Source of the DNA: Neobacillus rhizosphaerae
Lineage (GTDB): Bacteria > Bacillota > Bacilli > Bacillales > Cytobacillaceae
DNA: 64,000 bases
Direction: 5' to 3'
Assembly (NCBI RefSeq): GCF_937468385.1
Contig: NZ_CALBWS010000001.1
Span: 248,001-312,000 of the forward strand
Under the pieces are notes generated by a model. The model did no database searches. It worked only from the letters and a program-made list of their open reading frames with translations, and was not told the origin of the DNA. Made by a program: the position numbers and the translations under genes. Within the stretch, counting starts at the first letter, position 1. Each line of letters begins with the position of its first letter. Positions 33,470 through 43,752 of this stretch are shown one piece after another.

Positions 33470-33859
33470 TTATGACAATAATAAGATAGAAAGATACATA
33501 AATATCATAAAAATTAAAAGTGAGAATAAAGTAGAAATAAATATAATAGAGTGGTTAGACGGAATAAAAACGCCCTCTTGAATTTCTCTTCTTTTCCTTG
33601 TGTATAGAATAGTAGACAATAGACCAGTTATAAATCCAACAATACACGCAAAGATTCCGAGAAATATAGCTAAGGTATTTAAATATGAAAAGGAGCTTAT
33701 TTTAATAGTAAAATGTAATGAGGTAGTTAAAAAACCAACCCCTGTAATAGATATAGCAGTCCGGATCCATGCTAGATAGGTTCTTTCATTTGCTAAATGC
33801 TGCTGTGCAAATTTAACACTTTCTTCTGGTTGTTCTTTAATTTTTTTTAAAGAGTCCAT
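33470..33859 (-). CDS. DUF202 membrane protein (YidH-like)
   Basis: The 129 residues contain the family signature LANERTYLAWIRTAIS near residue 22, followed by three hydrophobic segments. DUF202 proteins are small inner-membrane proteins of unknown function. No RBS stronger than GGAGAT is visible. It stands alone between the ROK and GH3 pseudogenes. Confidence 0.8.
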   Translation of the reverse strand: MDSLKKIKEQPEESVKFAQQHLANERTYLAWIRTAISITGVGFLTTSLHFTIKISSFSYLNTLAIFLGIFACIVGFITGLLSTILYTRKRREIQEGVFIPSNHSIIFISTLFSLLIFMIFMYLSILLLS

Positions 33860-34022
33860 AGTTAGCTAAATCTCCTTTAAAAGAACCAAAATAAAAATCA
33901 CGTTTATCTTTGATGCGTGCAAATGCTTTTTATTTAATTTGTTTTCATTACATAATGGAAAAATGTAGCTACTAGCATAGTTAATAACCCTATACTAGTT
34001 GCCACATCTCGTTACAAAGCAA

Positions 34023-34759
34023 TTACTTAACTAAAGTTGTATTAAAAGTTTCCAACATTTCATTTAGCATATCATCAGTTATCTTAGTAGGATTAAAAGC
34101 AACTAATGCACGTAAAGGCAAATACTTCATCATCGCTTCCATTATTTCATTGCCATCTTCACCTTCGGAAATACTCGTTAGTGAATCGTCTTGATTGTAC
34201 TGAGCAAGAAATTGCTGAGCTAGTGGAGCAATTTCTGGGTTAGCTAATAGATCACCTACGGTTGTATTTCTTGTGATTATCTTTTTAATTGCAACAGTTG
34301 ATTCCACATATATAGTATCCGTAAGAACAACTTCTTTTATGATTTTCCAATTAGGATTTCAAATTCTCCCGTTTCTACATGCCAATCTTTCAACTCAACG
34401 TCATAGTAAGCAAATGCCCGCTTATCTAAGGTAAATGTTACCGTTTTTTCTTCGTCGGGTTGTAATTGGACTTTTTCAAAGCCCTTTAGCTCTTTTTCCG
34501 GTCTGATCACAGAGCTTTCAAGATCTTTAATATAGAGTTGAACAGTCTCTTTCCCTGCAACACCACCGGTATTTTTCACATTCACACTTACGGTAACGGT
34601 TTCCACATCCTGAATTTCTTTCTTGCTAATAGAAAGATTACTATATTCAAAGTTTGTATAGCTTAATCCGTACCCGAATGGGAATAACGGTTTAATGTTT
34701 TTCTTATCATAATAACGATAGCCAACAAATCTGTCTTTCTTCAGCATACAATTCAACAT
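34023..34759 (-). pseudogene. GH3 beta-glucosidase, C-terminal remnant (copy 1)
   Basis: From 34759 to 34337 the frame reads [20 protein letters not shown], then a fibronectin III-like domain ([19 protein letters not shown]) and ends EFEILIGKS at a stop. A shift near 34330 continues into VVLTDTIYVESTVAIKKI and a 94-residue helical tail (34307-34023). The catalytic GH3 domains are absent: the 5' side is fused to an esterase remnant. About 185 bp of it recur almost unchanged at 37562-37747. Confidence 0.75.
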
Positions 34760-34761
34760 TG

Positions 34762-34965
34762 CTATCTATAGCCAGTCCAAGTTGCGTTGTTATTTCCCAT
34801 TCCATGTAATAAGTACAATACAGGATACTTTTCTTTTGGTGTATGCGAAGGCTTAACTCCTCCAAAGCCAAGTGAGTCAGGTATAGTTGGTGATGGAAAA
34901 ATAACAGTTATATCAACTGCTCTCTTTAATGTATACGAAATAACATTACAGTTAAATTTCGCCAT
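34762..34965 (-). pseudogene. Esterase (EstA/tributyrin esterase type), N-terminal remnant
   Basis: MAKFNCNVISYTLKRAVDIT opens the frame, then EKYPVLYLLHGMGNNNATW, the strand and oxyanion-hole motif of alpha/beta-hydrolase esterases. Out of frame it continues NVELYAEE to about 34735 and then joins the GH3 remnant. The nucleophile serine region and all downstream parts are lost. Confidence 0.7.
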
Positions 34966-35004
34966 AACTATTTCTCCATTTTATTTATATTTCTAGGTAT
35001 AGTA

Positions 35005-36711
35005 TTATAGTCTCGTATCCCACATTCCACAGAATGGATCTACAGGACTTATGCCCTGAAATTCTGACCTACCCATTAGCTTATCAATTAATGCTTCCAA
35101 TACAAAGTCATTTGAACTGTAAGTATTAATATATGTTTTAATTCTTGGCACATCTAAAAGATGGTAAGGATTTTCTACAGATATAAATACTGTTGGAATT
35201 GCATTTGTAAAAACCGGCACATTAGCTCCCATTGGCTGAGCCCATTCAATACGCACAGTAGTCTGATTACTCTTTGTTGCCATATTGGCAAGATAGATAA
35301 TAAGATCATATTTTTCAGTAATTTCTCCATAGCGATCAGCCAAACCTTCATAGTCTGGATTAGGTTTAAATACATCTATATCAAAGCCTTCTTTTTCAAG
35401 TAGATTCTTAACCTTTTCTGCAACCCCGGTTCTTACTGAATAGGCAAAACCCTGTTGGCTTTCTATGTCATAGTACAAAACCTTTTTATATTTCTTTGGA
35501 GATAAAGGCAAAACTCCTGTTTCCTCTTTCACTATGGTAATAGCTTTATCAGCACATTCAGCTGCCCAAGCTTTATGTTCTTCAGTTCCAATATTCTTTA
35601 ATGCTTCATCAGGAGTAGGTACTAATTTCCCCTCTTTCTGTTTCTTAGGAAGCTTCAGTGCAGCCTTAAGTGCAAGTATCTTTGTTATTGCATCATTTAA
35701 ACGTTCCTGAGTAACAATCCCGTTTTTAATGCCTTTTCTCATATATTCGTAGTCTTCATCTATATTCTCAGTAAACAGGAACATGTCACAGCCGGCAGCG
35801 ATAGCTTGTGGCACTGCCTTTTCTCTATGCATTGGAATTTGCATTCCAGCCATTGTTGAAGCATCTGTAACAACAAGACCGTTAAAACCTAATTGTTCTT
35901 TTAATAACTTTGTTACTAATTCATATGAAAGTGTAGCAGGTAGAATATCCTCGTCTTTTATCTGCGGATTGAATTTCTTAGTATATGCAGGCTGCATTAT
36001 ATGACCAACCATAACAGTCATAGCGCCTGCTTCAATACAAGCTCTATAGTTGGCTCCATAGGTTTTATCCCAATCTTCACAAGACATGGAGTTTATAGAT
36101 GTAACCAAATGCTGATCTCTCTCATCCATACCATCACCTGGAAAATGTTTTATAGAAGCAGCAACACCATATTCTTGTACACCTTTTACATACTGAGCCC
36201 CCATTCTGCGAACCCTATCAGGATCAGAACCAAATGTTCGAGTGTTCGTTATAGGGTTTCTAAAATTATAATCAATGTCTATTATTGGTGCAAAAGCCCA
36301 GTTAGCTCCTACAGCAGAACCCTCACGTCCACAGACAACACCGAGTTTATATGCCATTTCATCATCATCTGTAGCAGCAACCTGCATCTGAGATCCAATA
36401 AAAGTTCCTTCTTCAACAATACCGTTAGCACCCTTTTCCAAGTTTGCTGAAATCAGCATTGGAATTTTCGAATTTTCTTGAAGAATACGTACAGTATTAA
36501 AAACCTGTTTTGCAGGCATAGGTCTGCACATTAATCCTCCCGGATTGTATTTAACCGGAATTTTCTTTAAATATTCCTCATCATCCGAATATGCTATTAG
36601 GCAAAAGAGTTGTCCAAGTTTTTCCTCATCACTCATACCTGCAAGAGTATCTTCTACCCACTGTATATCCTCATCATTTAAACAAAATGGTTTTCCTTTT
36701 AAATTAATCAT
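35005..36711 (-). CDS. Glycoside hydrolase family 3 protein
   Basis: The 568 residues have a GH3 N-terminal barrel: SDEEKLGQLFCLI, ISANLEKGANGI, FAPIIDIDYNFRNPITNTRTFGSDP (key AFAPIIDID and TRTFGSDP), KHFPGDGMDERDQH and GLVVTDASTMAGM, where the aspartate of VVTDAS is the expected nucleophile. A Rossmann-like second domain follows. The KHFPGDG and size fit beta-N-acetylhexosaminidase/beta-glucosidase relatives. There is no signal peptide, so it acts in the cytoplasm. It is followed by the transporter/sulfatase cluster's other genes on the same strand and preceded by pgmB. Confidence 0.88.
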   Translation of the reverse strand: MINLKGKPFCLNDEDIQWVEDTLAGMSDEEKLGQLFCLIAYSDDEEYLKKIPVKYNPGGLMCRPMPAKQVFNTVRILQENSKIPMLISANLEKGANGIVEEGTFIGSQMQVAATDDDEMAYKLGVVCGREGSAVGANWAFAPIIDIDYNFRNPITNTRTFGSDPDRVRRMGAQYVKGVQEYGVAASIKHFPGDGMDERDQHLVTSINSMSCEDWDKTYGANYRACIEAGAMTVMVGHIMQPAYTKKFNPQIKDEDILPATLSYELVTKLLKEQLGFNGLVVTDASTMAGMQIPMHREKAVPQAIAAGCDMFLFTENIDEDYEYMRKGIKNGIVTQERLNDAITKILALKAALKLPKKQKEGKLVPTPDEALKNIGTEEHKAWAAECADKAITIVKEETGVLPLSPKKYKKVLYYDIESQQGFAYSVRTGVAEKVKNLLEKEGFDIDVFKPNPDYEGLADRYGEITEKYDLIIYLANMATKSNQTTVRIEWAQPMGANVPVFTNAIPTVFISVENPYHLLDVPRIKTYINTYSSNDFVLEALIDKLMGRSEFQGISPVDPFCGMWDTRL

Positions 36712-36738
36712 TTTGTACCTCCGTAAAAATTATTATAA

Positions 36739-37383
36739 TTACATCAACAATTCATCAATAGAAATAAACTCCATACTACTTGCTTTATAGTCTGCCTTTG
36801 AACAATTAGTGGCGGAACCAACACCTACAGCTTTCATACCGCCAGATAGAGCAGCTTCAACTCCAGCTTCTGCATCTTCTACCACAACACAGTCTTCAGG
36901 CTTTGTTCCTAGCATTTTTGCTGCCAGAAGAAATACTTCTGGATCAGGTTTGCTATTTTTTATACTGTTTCCGTCTGCCACAGCATCAAAGAACCTTTCT
37001 AAGCCTATTCTTTCAAGAATAATGGGTGTGTTCTTACTTGAAGAACCAACGGCAATTTTAATACCTTTTTCTTTAAGTCCATGCAATATTTTTAACACTC
37101 CTGGCAGGATATCCTTTGGTGTTACACATTGTAAAAATTCTTTATAATAATTGTTCTTACGCTCTGCAAGTTCCACTTTTTCTAAATTACTATATTTCTT
37201 CTCAGACTTCTCAAGGATAATCTCTAAGCTTTCCATCCTGCTTACTCCTCTAAGCCGTTCATTAATTGTTTTATCAAAATTTATTTTTTTTTCATCAGCC
37301 ATTTTTTTCCATGCCTTATAATGATATTGATCTGTTGTAACAATTACTCCATCAAGATCAAATATTATCGCTTTCTTTGACAT
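36739..37383 (-). CDS. pgmB: Beta-phosphoglucomutase (HAD family)
   Basis: The 214 residues begin KKAIIFDLDGVIVTTDQYHY, the HAD nucleophile motif DLDGVI with the second aspartate as acid/base. They contain LRGVSRMESLEIIL (substrate-binding cap), VGSSSKN, and KPDPEVFLLAA followed by VVVEDAEAGVEAA. These match beta-phosphoglucomutase, which turns beta-glucose-1-phosphate into glucose-6-phosphate. The product would feed sugar from a disaccharide phosphorylase or glycosidase into glycolysis. The start is 27 bp upstream of the GH3 gene end of the same operon. Confidence 0.9.
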   Translation of the reverse strand: MSKKAIIFDLDGVIVTTDQYHYKAWKKMADEKKINFDKTINERLRGVSRMESLEIILEKSEKKYSNLEKVELAERKNNYYKEFLQCVTPKDILPGVLKILHGLKEKGIKIAVGSSSKNTPIILERIGLERFFDAVADGNSIKNSKPDPEVFLLAAKMLGTKPEDCVVVEDAEAGVEAALSGGMKAVGVGSATNCSKADYKASSMEFISIDELLM

Positions 37384-37520
37384 ATCTTACCTCCGAAATA
37401 CATGCTTTAAAAAAATTTATTAATTGATGAAACTTTATAACATTCTCTAACATCCATACTGGACTAACTACCATAAGTGGTGCTATCGCAGACTAAAGAT
37501 AATGGAATGTATCATAAATA

Positions 37521-38662
37521 TTAATCAACATTATGACAGCTATTAGCATAATAAAAAGCAATCTCTTTCCCTGCAACAACACCAGTATTTTTCACATTCA
37601 CACTTACGGTAACAGTTTCCACATCCTGAATTTCTTTCTTGCTAATAGAAAGAATACTATATTCAAAAAGTTTGTATAGCTTAATCCGTACCCGAATGGG
37701 GAATAACGGTTTAATGTTTTTCTTATCATAATAACGATAGCCAACAAAAATGCCTTCTTTATATTCCACTTTGTCTCCCTCACCGGGGAAGTTTAAGAAG
37801 GAAGGATTGTCGCTTAATTGGTTTGGAAATGTTTCGGCTAATTTTCCGCTCGGATCTGCTTCGCCAAAAATCCAATCAAGCTGTTCATCATCAGCTAGCA
37901 CGTGAAGTTGCAAGAGAGAGCATGGTTCTTTTGAAAAATGAGAATGGTATATTCCCTTTGAAAACGGAAGGCACAATCGCAGTTACTTGCCATTCCTCTT
38001 TCAAAATGTCATTAAGCAAATATTTATTTTCGGTATGCATATTCTCCATTCACCTTGTTGTAAGAACACATCACTGTCCATGGTTGAGATTTCTTGACAG
38101 CACCCTCAAAGCTAGCGAGATAAATTTCACGCAATATTCTTTCATCTACAATCGCATCCGTAGACATTCGGCGATGCTCATGGTTGTTAGCTGCAAAATG
38201 TTTAAGAGAAGTACCAACACCTTGGCTTTGTACCCCCTTAATATGACTCGCTGCCATTTCCGATGAAAGATAAGGATCCTCAGAGAAATATTCAAAGTTT
38301 CTCCCACAAAGTGGTGAACGCTTGATATTGGCACCTGGGCCAAGCAGAACTGCCACGTCTTCAGCCTGACATTCTTCACCTAAAGCGATACCTACTTTTT
38401 GAATCAGATCCCGATTCCAAGTGCTGGCTAACCCAACAGCAGACGGAAAACAAGTAGCAGGTAACTGTCAAACACCCCTAAATGATCCGCACACTTCCCC
38501 GCTGCTTTCGAAGACCATGGGGACACCATCCGTTACCATAATTGATGGAATCCCTAATCGTTCGATCCCTTTTAAATACCAGAAATCTAATCCAGAACAT
38601 AACCTTGCTTTTTCCTATAAAGTCATTTGTGTAATCAACTTTTTTATATCTCTAGTCATCAT
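37521..38662 (-). pseudogene. GH3 beta-glucosidase, broken (copy 2)
   Basis: From an ATG at 38662 (RBS GGAGG) pieces in changing frames give a full GH3 order: [86 protein letters not shown] and the same [17 protein letters not shown] and fibronectin-like end as copy 1. Several stops and shifts disable it. It probably was the original beta-glucosidase of the cluster. Confidence 0.85.
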
Positions 38663-38704
38663 TAGCCTCCAAATAAGCAGTTATAGTAACTTCTTAATCT
38701 TCCA

Positions 38705-40090
38705 CTATACAGCAGCTTCATTCTTTTTTTCTCTGTTATTTATCTCCTCTACCATTTTTGCACTGAATTCATTTGTAATTGGATAAAACTTCATAACTAT
38801 CACAATAACTATATATCCGAGAATTGGTACAAGGAAATTCATATAACCAATCGTTTTTAATACTTCAGGGGTTTGGTGTTGCCCTGCAACATAACCTACA
38901 GCTCCTAATACAGCTCCAGAAATAAGACCTCCAATGGCTCCCCCTACTTTATTTGTGAAAATCGCCATTGAATGTACTGTACCGGAACCGTTAATACCTG
39001 TTTTCCATTTTCCGTAATCCACACAATCAGGTAACATGGTCCATGGAAGAACTGAAGTAAGTGGACCAATAAGGCTGATAATAATAGATAGAACAAAGAT
39101 TGGCATTACATTCTTATAAGGAATTAATAATATTACAACAAATGGAATGATAGAGAATAAAGATGCATACATATATACGTGTTTCTTACCGAATTTTTTA
39201 ACCAAGGGTGGAATTAACATAAATACAGGAATTGAAATCAAAGTGCCCCATAAATTTAATTTTGAAAACAAATCCAGTCTGCCAATATTATATTGCCAAT
39301 AGTAAATTGATGTAGAAATACTTGTGACAAATGCAACCATATTAGCTAAAAAAGCAATCAATAATAATAATAAAGGTTTATTTTTTGTAATTATATTAAT
39401 TTGTGCTTTCAATGTAGGATGACCATCAATTGAAGATGAATCATTTTTGCTATTTACCTTTTTGATATCATGTCGTTTTGCACCATGGGCACAAAGCCAA
39501 AATGATGCAATGGATAAGATTGAAAACAAGAGCGTTGTAAAAAACCATCCTTTTTGCCCACTTCCAAATAAAGCAATTAAAGGAAGTACAGCTGCGGAAG
39601 CTACTAAGGCTCCAAAGGTACCCATAAATTGTTTTGCTGTAGCAATTACCGTCCTCTGACTAGAATCTTGACTTAAAATTGCAGTTAAAGAGTGATATGG
39701 TATGTTCACGATTGAAGATACAAAAGAATAACCGACATAGGTTGCTATTGCATAATATATTTTCGCTGACGGACTTAAATGAGGCGCAGTAAATAGTAAA
39801 AGGGTAACCATAGCTAAAAGGGGTGAGCCAAAAATTAGCCAAGGTCTATATGTTCCCCATTTACTATTTGTTCTATCAGCAAGCATTCCTATCATAGGAT
39901 CCAAGATTGCATCAATTAACCTAACAATTAAAAATACACTACCAACAGCGATAGGAGAAATCTTAAAAACATCAGTATAAAAATACAATAAGAAAGATGT
40001 TGTAAGAACATATAACAGGTTTGACCCAAATCCGCCAAAAGAATATAACGTTATTTCGCTCTTTTTTGCATTAGCATTTATTGAACTCAT
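38705..40090 (-). CDS. GPH-family sugar:cation symporter
   Basis: About 461 residues with 12 hydrophobic segments. ITLYSFGGFGSNLLYVLTTS at the start, DPMIGMLADRTNSKWGTYRPWLIFGSP (key DRTNSKWGTYRPW) and YGKWKTGINGSGTV match the glycoside-pentoside-hexuronide (MelB-like) symporters, which take up glycosides with Na+ or H+. ATG 40090 is preferred: GGGGGAA is seven bases upstream, while the longer frame has none. It lies behind the sulfatase gene on the same strand, so it may import a sulfated or desulfated sugar. Confidence 0.9.
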   Translation of the reverse strand: MSSINANAKKSEITLYSFGGFGSNLLYVLTTSFLLYFYTDVFKISPIAVGSVFLIVRLIDAILDPMIGMLADRTNSKWGTYRPWLIFGSPLLAMVTLLLFTAPHLSPSAKIYYAIATYVGYSFVSSIVNIPYHSLTAILSQDSSQRTVIATAKQFMGTFGALVASAAVLPLIALFGSGQKGWFFTTLLFSILSIASFWLCAHGAKRHDIKKVNSKNDSSSIDGHPTLKAQINIITKNKPLLLLLIAFLANMVAFVTSISTSIYYWQYNIGRLDLFSKLNLWGTLISIPVFMLIPPLVKKFGKKHVYMYASLFSIIPFVVILLIPYKNVMPIFVLSIIISLIGPLTSVLPWTMLPDCVDYGKWKTGINGSGTVHSMAIFTNKVGGAIGGLISGAVLGAVGYVAGQHQTPEVLKTIGYMNFLVPILGYIVIVIVMKFYPITNEFSAKMVEEINNREKKNEAAV

Positions 40091-40176
40091 GCCTATTCCC
40101 CCATATTTTTTTTGGTTATTTAGTAGCCACAATGAATTGAAATTTGCAAATCTGCCGCAGGTAAGCTTCTACTCGA

Positions 40177-41955
40177 TTAATTTGTACGACCAGCTAGTCT
40201 AATGAAATACTGTGCTTTTTCTTTTTCCTCCTTTGGAATACTCACATCGATAAATTTCTCAACTACCTCTGTAGTGATTTCATTGAACCTTGAACTAACC
40301 ACAAATTCTTCAAACTTATTTAAAATATCTTGACGGACATTCTCGGGAATAATATTTAGTAAAGCTCTTATTTGATTTTGCGCTCCCTTATCCCATAGAT
40401 TATCCAACAAAATATTTAATTGTTCTGCTTTCCGGACCGCTTCTTTCTGCTGCCTTAATTCCTCTACTGTCATGATGCCGTTCTCCGGAATACCCAATCT
40501 TTCAAATTGCTCCTTTGGCGCATCATTTTCTCTCATTTTCTCAGCTATCTTTTCAATAAATTTCAATTCAATTTCTAGATCTTCAATTTCCTCTTTTTGT
40601 TCAGGGTCTGTTGTTAAATCGAACAATTTTGATCCATATTGAAATGGGTTAGTAAATTCCTCTCCCGCACGGATTTTCATGGTTTGACACCCTTTTGTGA
40701 AAGAAAATGGTTCTTGAATTTGAATATTTTGTAACTCACTGGGAGAAAATAGCTTTCTCATATGTGTTGGTATTAGCGTATACTCATATAATGGTTCGTT
40801 CTTTGGAGAGACAGGAGCTTTCATATAAACATACTTGCCATCTGTTATATTGACATGGCCTCCATGGAAACCGAATAGAGCGCTTTCACGTATTGGCTGA
40901 TCTGATTGAATGGTTTCCCGCAATGGCCGCCCATCCATATTTTCCGGTAATGGAACTCCGAAAAATTCAAGTAAAGTGGGGGCCAAGTCGACTGTTTGGA
41001 CAATTGACTGTCTTCTTTCTCCTTTTTTACCTACCCTAGGATCCCATACGAATAACGGAGTATGTGCTATTTCTTCATAAACCGGCATGATACTCTTTGA
41101 CCACCATCCATGCTCTCCCAACAAGTATCCATGGTCAGTATTCACAATCAACATGGTATCCTTCCACATATCATGCTTGTCCATTAATTCGATAACACGC
41201 CCTAAATAGTGGTCACACATACTTAAAAGTGCAGCATATTCATATTTTCCATGTTCTACTACTTCTTCACCCTCTTGAACAAAGTAATACGGCGGCCAGT
41301 CAAAATGTTTTCCTTTGTATTCATGAGGATACAAATCTTTGTAATGTTGATAAGCAAAAAACGGTTCATGAGGATCGAACGCTTCAAGCTGTAAAAACCA
41401 ATTATCTTCATCCTTATTCTTTTTGATAAATTCCATCCCTAAAGAGAAGGTAACTGCCTGTGGATGTTTATCTTCACACTCGAAATAGCTCCGATTAATG
41501 ACGTCTTGTCTGAACATATTACTTTTCACAAAAAAATCTGGTGATTCCGTTTCAGGATAGTCTGGGTTTTTCAAGTGGCCTTTCCACGGGTCTCCTTCTT
41601 GTCCTCTAACAAGTTCAAAGGAACTATATCTTGGATGGTAAGTCGCACCTCCATCTTCCCAATAATGTTGATGGTCAGTTACCAAATGAGTATATACACC
41701 ATTTTGTTTTAGAACTTCTGGCATTGAATTATCAAACGGTTCAATAGGACCCCAGCTTCGGTGTAAGAAGTTATAACGTCCGGTATGAAGTTCACGTCTT
41801 GCTGGCATACACGGTAAACTCCCTGCATAACACTGATCAAAAACAACCGTTTTTTCTCCTAACTTTTTAAAATTAGGTGCATGAGTCCAATCACATCCAT
41901 AGTTTGGGAGCATATGCCTATTAAGTGAATCAAACATAACCATGATTGCTCGCAT
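40177..41955 (-). CDS. Sulfatase of the alkaline phosphatase superfamily (Cys type)
   Basis: The 592 residues start MRAIMVMFDSLNRHMLPNYG, with the first metal-binding aspartate in FDS. SLPCMPARRELHTGR contains the sulfatase signature CxPxR; Cys49 would be oxidised to formylglycine. NTDHGYLLGEHGWWSKS supplies further metal and sulfate ligands. There is no signal peptide, so hydrolysis of a sulfate ester is expected in the cytoplasm. A maturation enzyme for Cys-type sulfatases is encoded 2.9 kb away at 44816. The gene has an AAGGAGAC site and is divergent from lacI across several operators. Confidence 0.9.
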   Translation of the reverse strand: MRAIMVMFDSLNRHMLPNYGCDWTHAPNFKKLGEKTVVFDQCYAGSLPCMPARRELHTGRYNFLHRSWGPIEPFDNSMPEVLKQNGVYTHLVTDHQHYWEDGGATYHPRYSSFELVRGQEGDPWKGHLKNPDYPETESPDFFVKSNMFRQDVINRSYFECEDKHPQAVTFSLGMEFIKKNKDEDNWFLQLEAFDPHEPFFAYQHYKDLYPHEYKGKHFDWPPYYFVQEGEEVVEHGKYEYAALLSMCDHYLGRVIELMDKHDMWKDTMLIVNTDHGYLLGEHGWWSKSIMPVYEEIAHTPLFVWDPRVGKKGERRQSIVQTVDLAPTLLEFFGVPLPENMDGRPLRETIQSDQPIRESALFGFHGGHVNITDGKYVYMKAPVSPKNEPLYEYTLIPTHMRKLFSPSELQNIQIQEPFSFTKGCQTMKIRAGEEFTNPFQYGSKLFDLTTDPEQKEEIEDLEIELKFIEKIAEKMRENDAPKEQFERLGIPENGIMTVEELRQQKEAVRKAEQLNILLDNLWDKGAQNQIRALLNIIPENVRQDILNKFEEFVVSSRFNEITTEVVEKFIDVSIPKEEKEKAQYFIRLAGRTN

Positions 41956-42032
41956 GATAATTTGTCTCCTTTTTTATTGTTTATTCCCACAATAAGTGAT
42001 ATTTTTTACATCCTTTAAAGGTTTCCTATCTC

Positions 42033-42280
42033 TTTATAAAAGCGCTTTTATAAATTCAATTTATCAATAAATATCTTATTAAACAACAACAATTAATTTA
42101 TAGGGTATAACGAATTGTTATATTCAAAATACTGGTTATTTCGTAAGTTCGATCTACAGTGACACCTGATTGACCCGTAGTAATTTTTATGATAAATTAA
42201 TATTAAGGAATTATAAAAGCGCTTCCACATCGAAAATATAGAAACGCTTACAAATAATTTTCTATAAAAGCGATTCCCAG
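42033..42280. promoter_or_regulatory. Cluster of GCGCTT operators between sulfatase operon and lacI
   Basis: TTATAAAAGCGCTTTTATAA (42034-42053) is a perfect palindrome that extends one more base on each side. Related sites follow: TTATAAAAGCGCTTCC (42211-42226), GAAACGCTTAC (42241-42251) and CTATAAAAGCGATTCC (42262-42277). These are LacI/CcpA-type operators. The first lies near the sulfatase promoter and the others near lacI. Confidence 0.7.
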
Positions 42281-42327
42281 AAATGTGAGGTAGTACAAAT
42301 AAAACGATTTTAATGTGGTGATCTATT

Positions 42328-43365
42328 ATGAAAGTATCTATCTATGACGTAGCTAATTTAGCAGGAGTTTCTATTTCTACTGTTTCTAGAGTATTAAATA
42401 AAAGCGGATATGTAAGCAGCAAAACAGAAAAAAAAGTATACGATGCTGTTGAAAAGTTAAATTTTATACCAAACGTGATTGCACAAAACTTGGCAAATAA
42501 TGAAACAAAATTAATTGGATTATACTTTACTTCACTACCCAATATAAATGTAACCTCATCAAACACATATATCTTGGAGTTTATCAAAGGAGTCAATGAA
42601 GTTTTAATCCGATGGGGCTATCACCTACTCTTAATTAACGAAATTAATGATATTAAAAAAATCATGTCCAATCAGTGCAAGCCTCAGTATTATTCTTTTA
42701 TTAAGCAAAAAAGAATAGACGGTCTTATCATTGGAACTACTCCTATTCTATGTTCATCCTTCTTTGAGTTACTAGATCATAAAATGCCGATGGTTTTCAT
42801 TGGCGAAAAAATATTAAATCATACCGGGTTAAATGTTTACGCCCAATATAAACAATATAGCAGGGATATATTGGACTATTTTTATGATCAAAATCATCGA
42901 TATATTAATGTGCTGAGTATGGAAAAGGAAATAATGGGTTCGGTTATTCGTGAATTTGAAATAGAAAAAAAGGATGAAGAGCTGAAGCTTGAGCATTTTC
43001 TATCACCTTTAAATTTAGATTCCTATCTAGATTTATTGGGTACTATCTTTACTCAAAAAAATAAACCGACTGGTTTATTGGTAGAAGATACATCTAAAGT
43101 CCAGCAAACAATTAACTTTCTAAACAATCTAAATTTAGATGCACCGAACGATGTTTCAATTATAACCATTGAACACAAATTTCAGGATGGAGAACAATGT
43201 TTGCCCGCTGTTACCAGTGTTTATGTACCAGCCTATCAAATGGCGTTTGAAGCTACAACCATGTTATTTGAATATTTACAAGGAAACCAAGATTTTAATA
43301 AAGAGGTTATCGTTGATTCAAAAATAATTGAGCGTGATTCTGTGAAATCAATTGATAGAAATTAA
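42328..43365 (+). CDS. LacI-family transcriptional regulator
   Basis: The 345 residues start MKVSIYDVANLAGVSISTVS, followed by RVLNKSGYVSSKTEKKV and the hinge helix AQNLANNETKLIGLYF. This is a LacI DNA-binding domain with a periplasmic-binding-protein-like effector domain. The start has GTGG upstream. It is divergent from the sulfatase/symporter genes and faces several GCGCTT operators, so it is likely to control the cluster in response to a sugar. Confidence 0.92.
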   Translation: MKVSIYDVANLAGVSISTVSRVLNKSGYVSSKTEKKVYDAVEKLNFIPNVIAQNLANNETKLIGLYFTSLPNINVTSSNTYILEFIKGVNEVLIRWGYHLLLINEINDIKKIMSNQCKPQYYSFIKQKRIDGLIIGTTPILCSSFFELLDHKMPMVFIGEKILNHTGLNVYAQYKQYSRDILDYFYDQNHRYINVLSMEKEIMGSVIREFEIEKKDEELKLEHFLSPLNLDSYLDLLGTIFTQKNKPTGLLVEDTSKVQQTINFLNNLNLDAPNDVSIITIEHKFQDGEQCLPAVTSVYVPAYQMAFEATTMLFEYLQGNQDFNKEVIVDSKIIERDSVKSIDRN

Positions 43366-43752
43366 ATCTTTCCCCAAATTCAAATCGAGACGAAGAGTAA
43401 GCGGAAAACCTTTCAAATTAGCCGTTATTTAAGCGCTTCACTATGGAAGCCAGCAAATATCTGGCTTCGAAAAATTGAAGGAAAAGCGGTTCCTTGATAG
43501 GAAAATTGTCGTTGTAACACAGATCTAATTGTAAAAAATCCCCAAACGATTGGAGCCACCTTTAATTGGGTAATTACTTTTTTTGCTCTAAATTGGAAAG
43601 TTAACTAAACTGAAAATTATGACAGTATTTATACAACACTAGTGAAATGTTTCGTAAAAAATTATGAAACTGTTTTCTTCTGTATCATAAGCTATTCTAA
43701 ATCATTTATGGATAACCTCAATTTGATTATCTATTTGGGTGGTAGATTAAAA

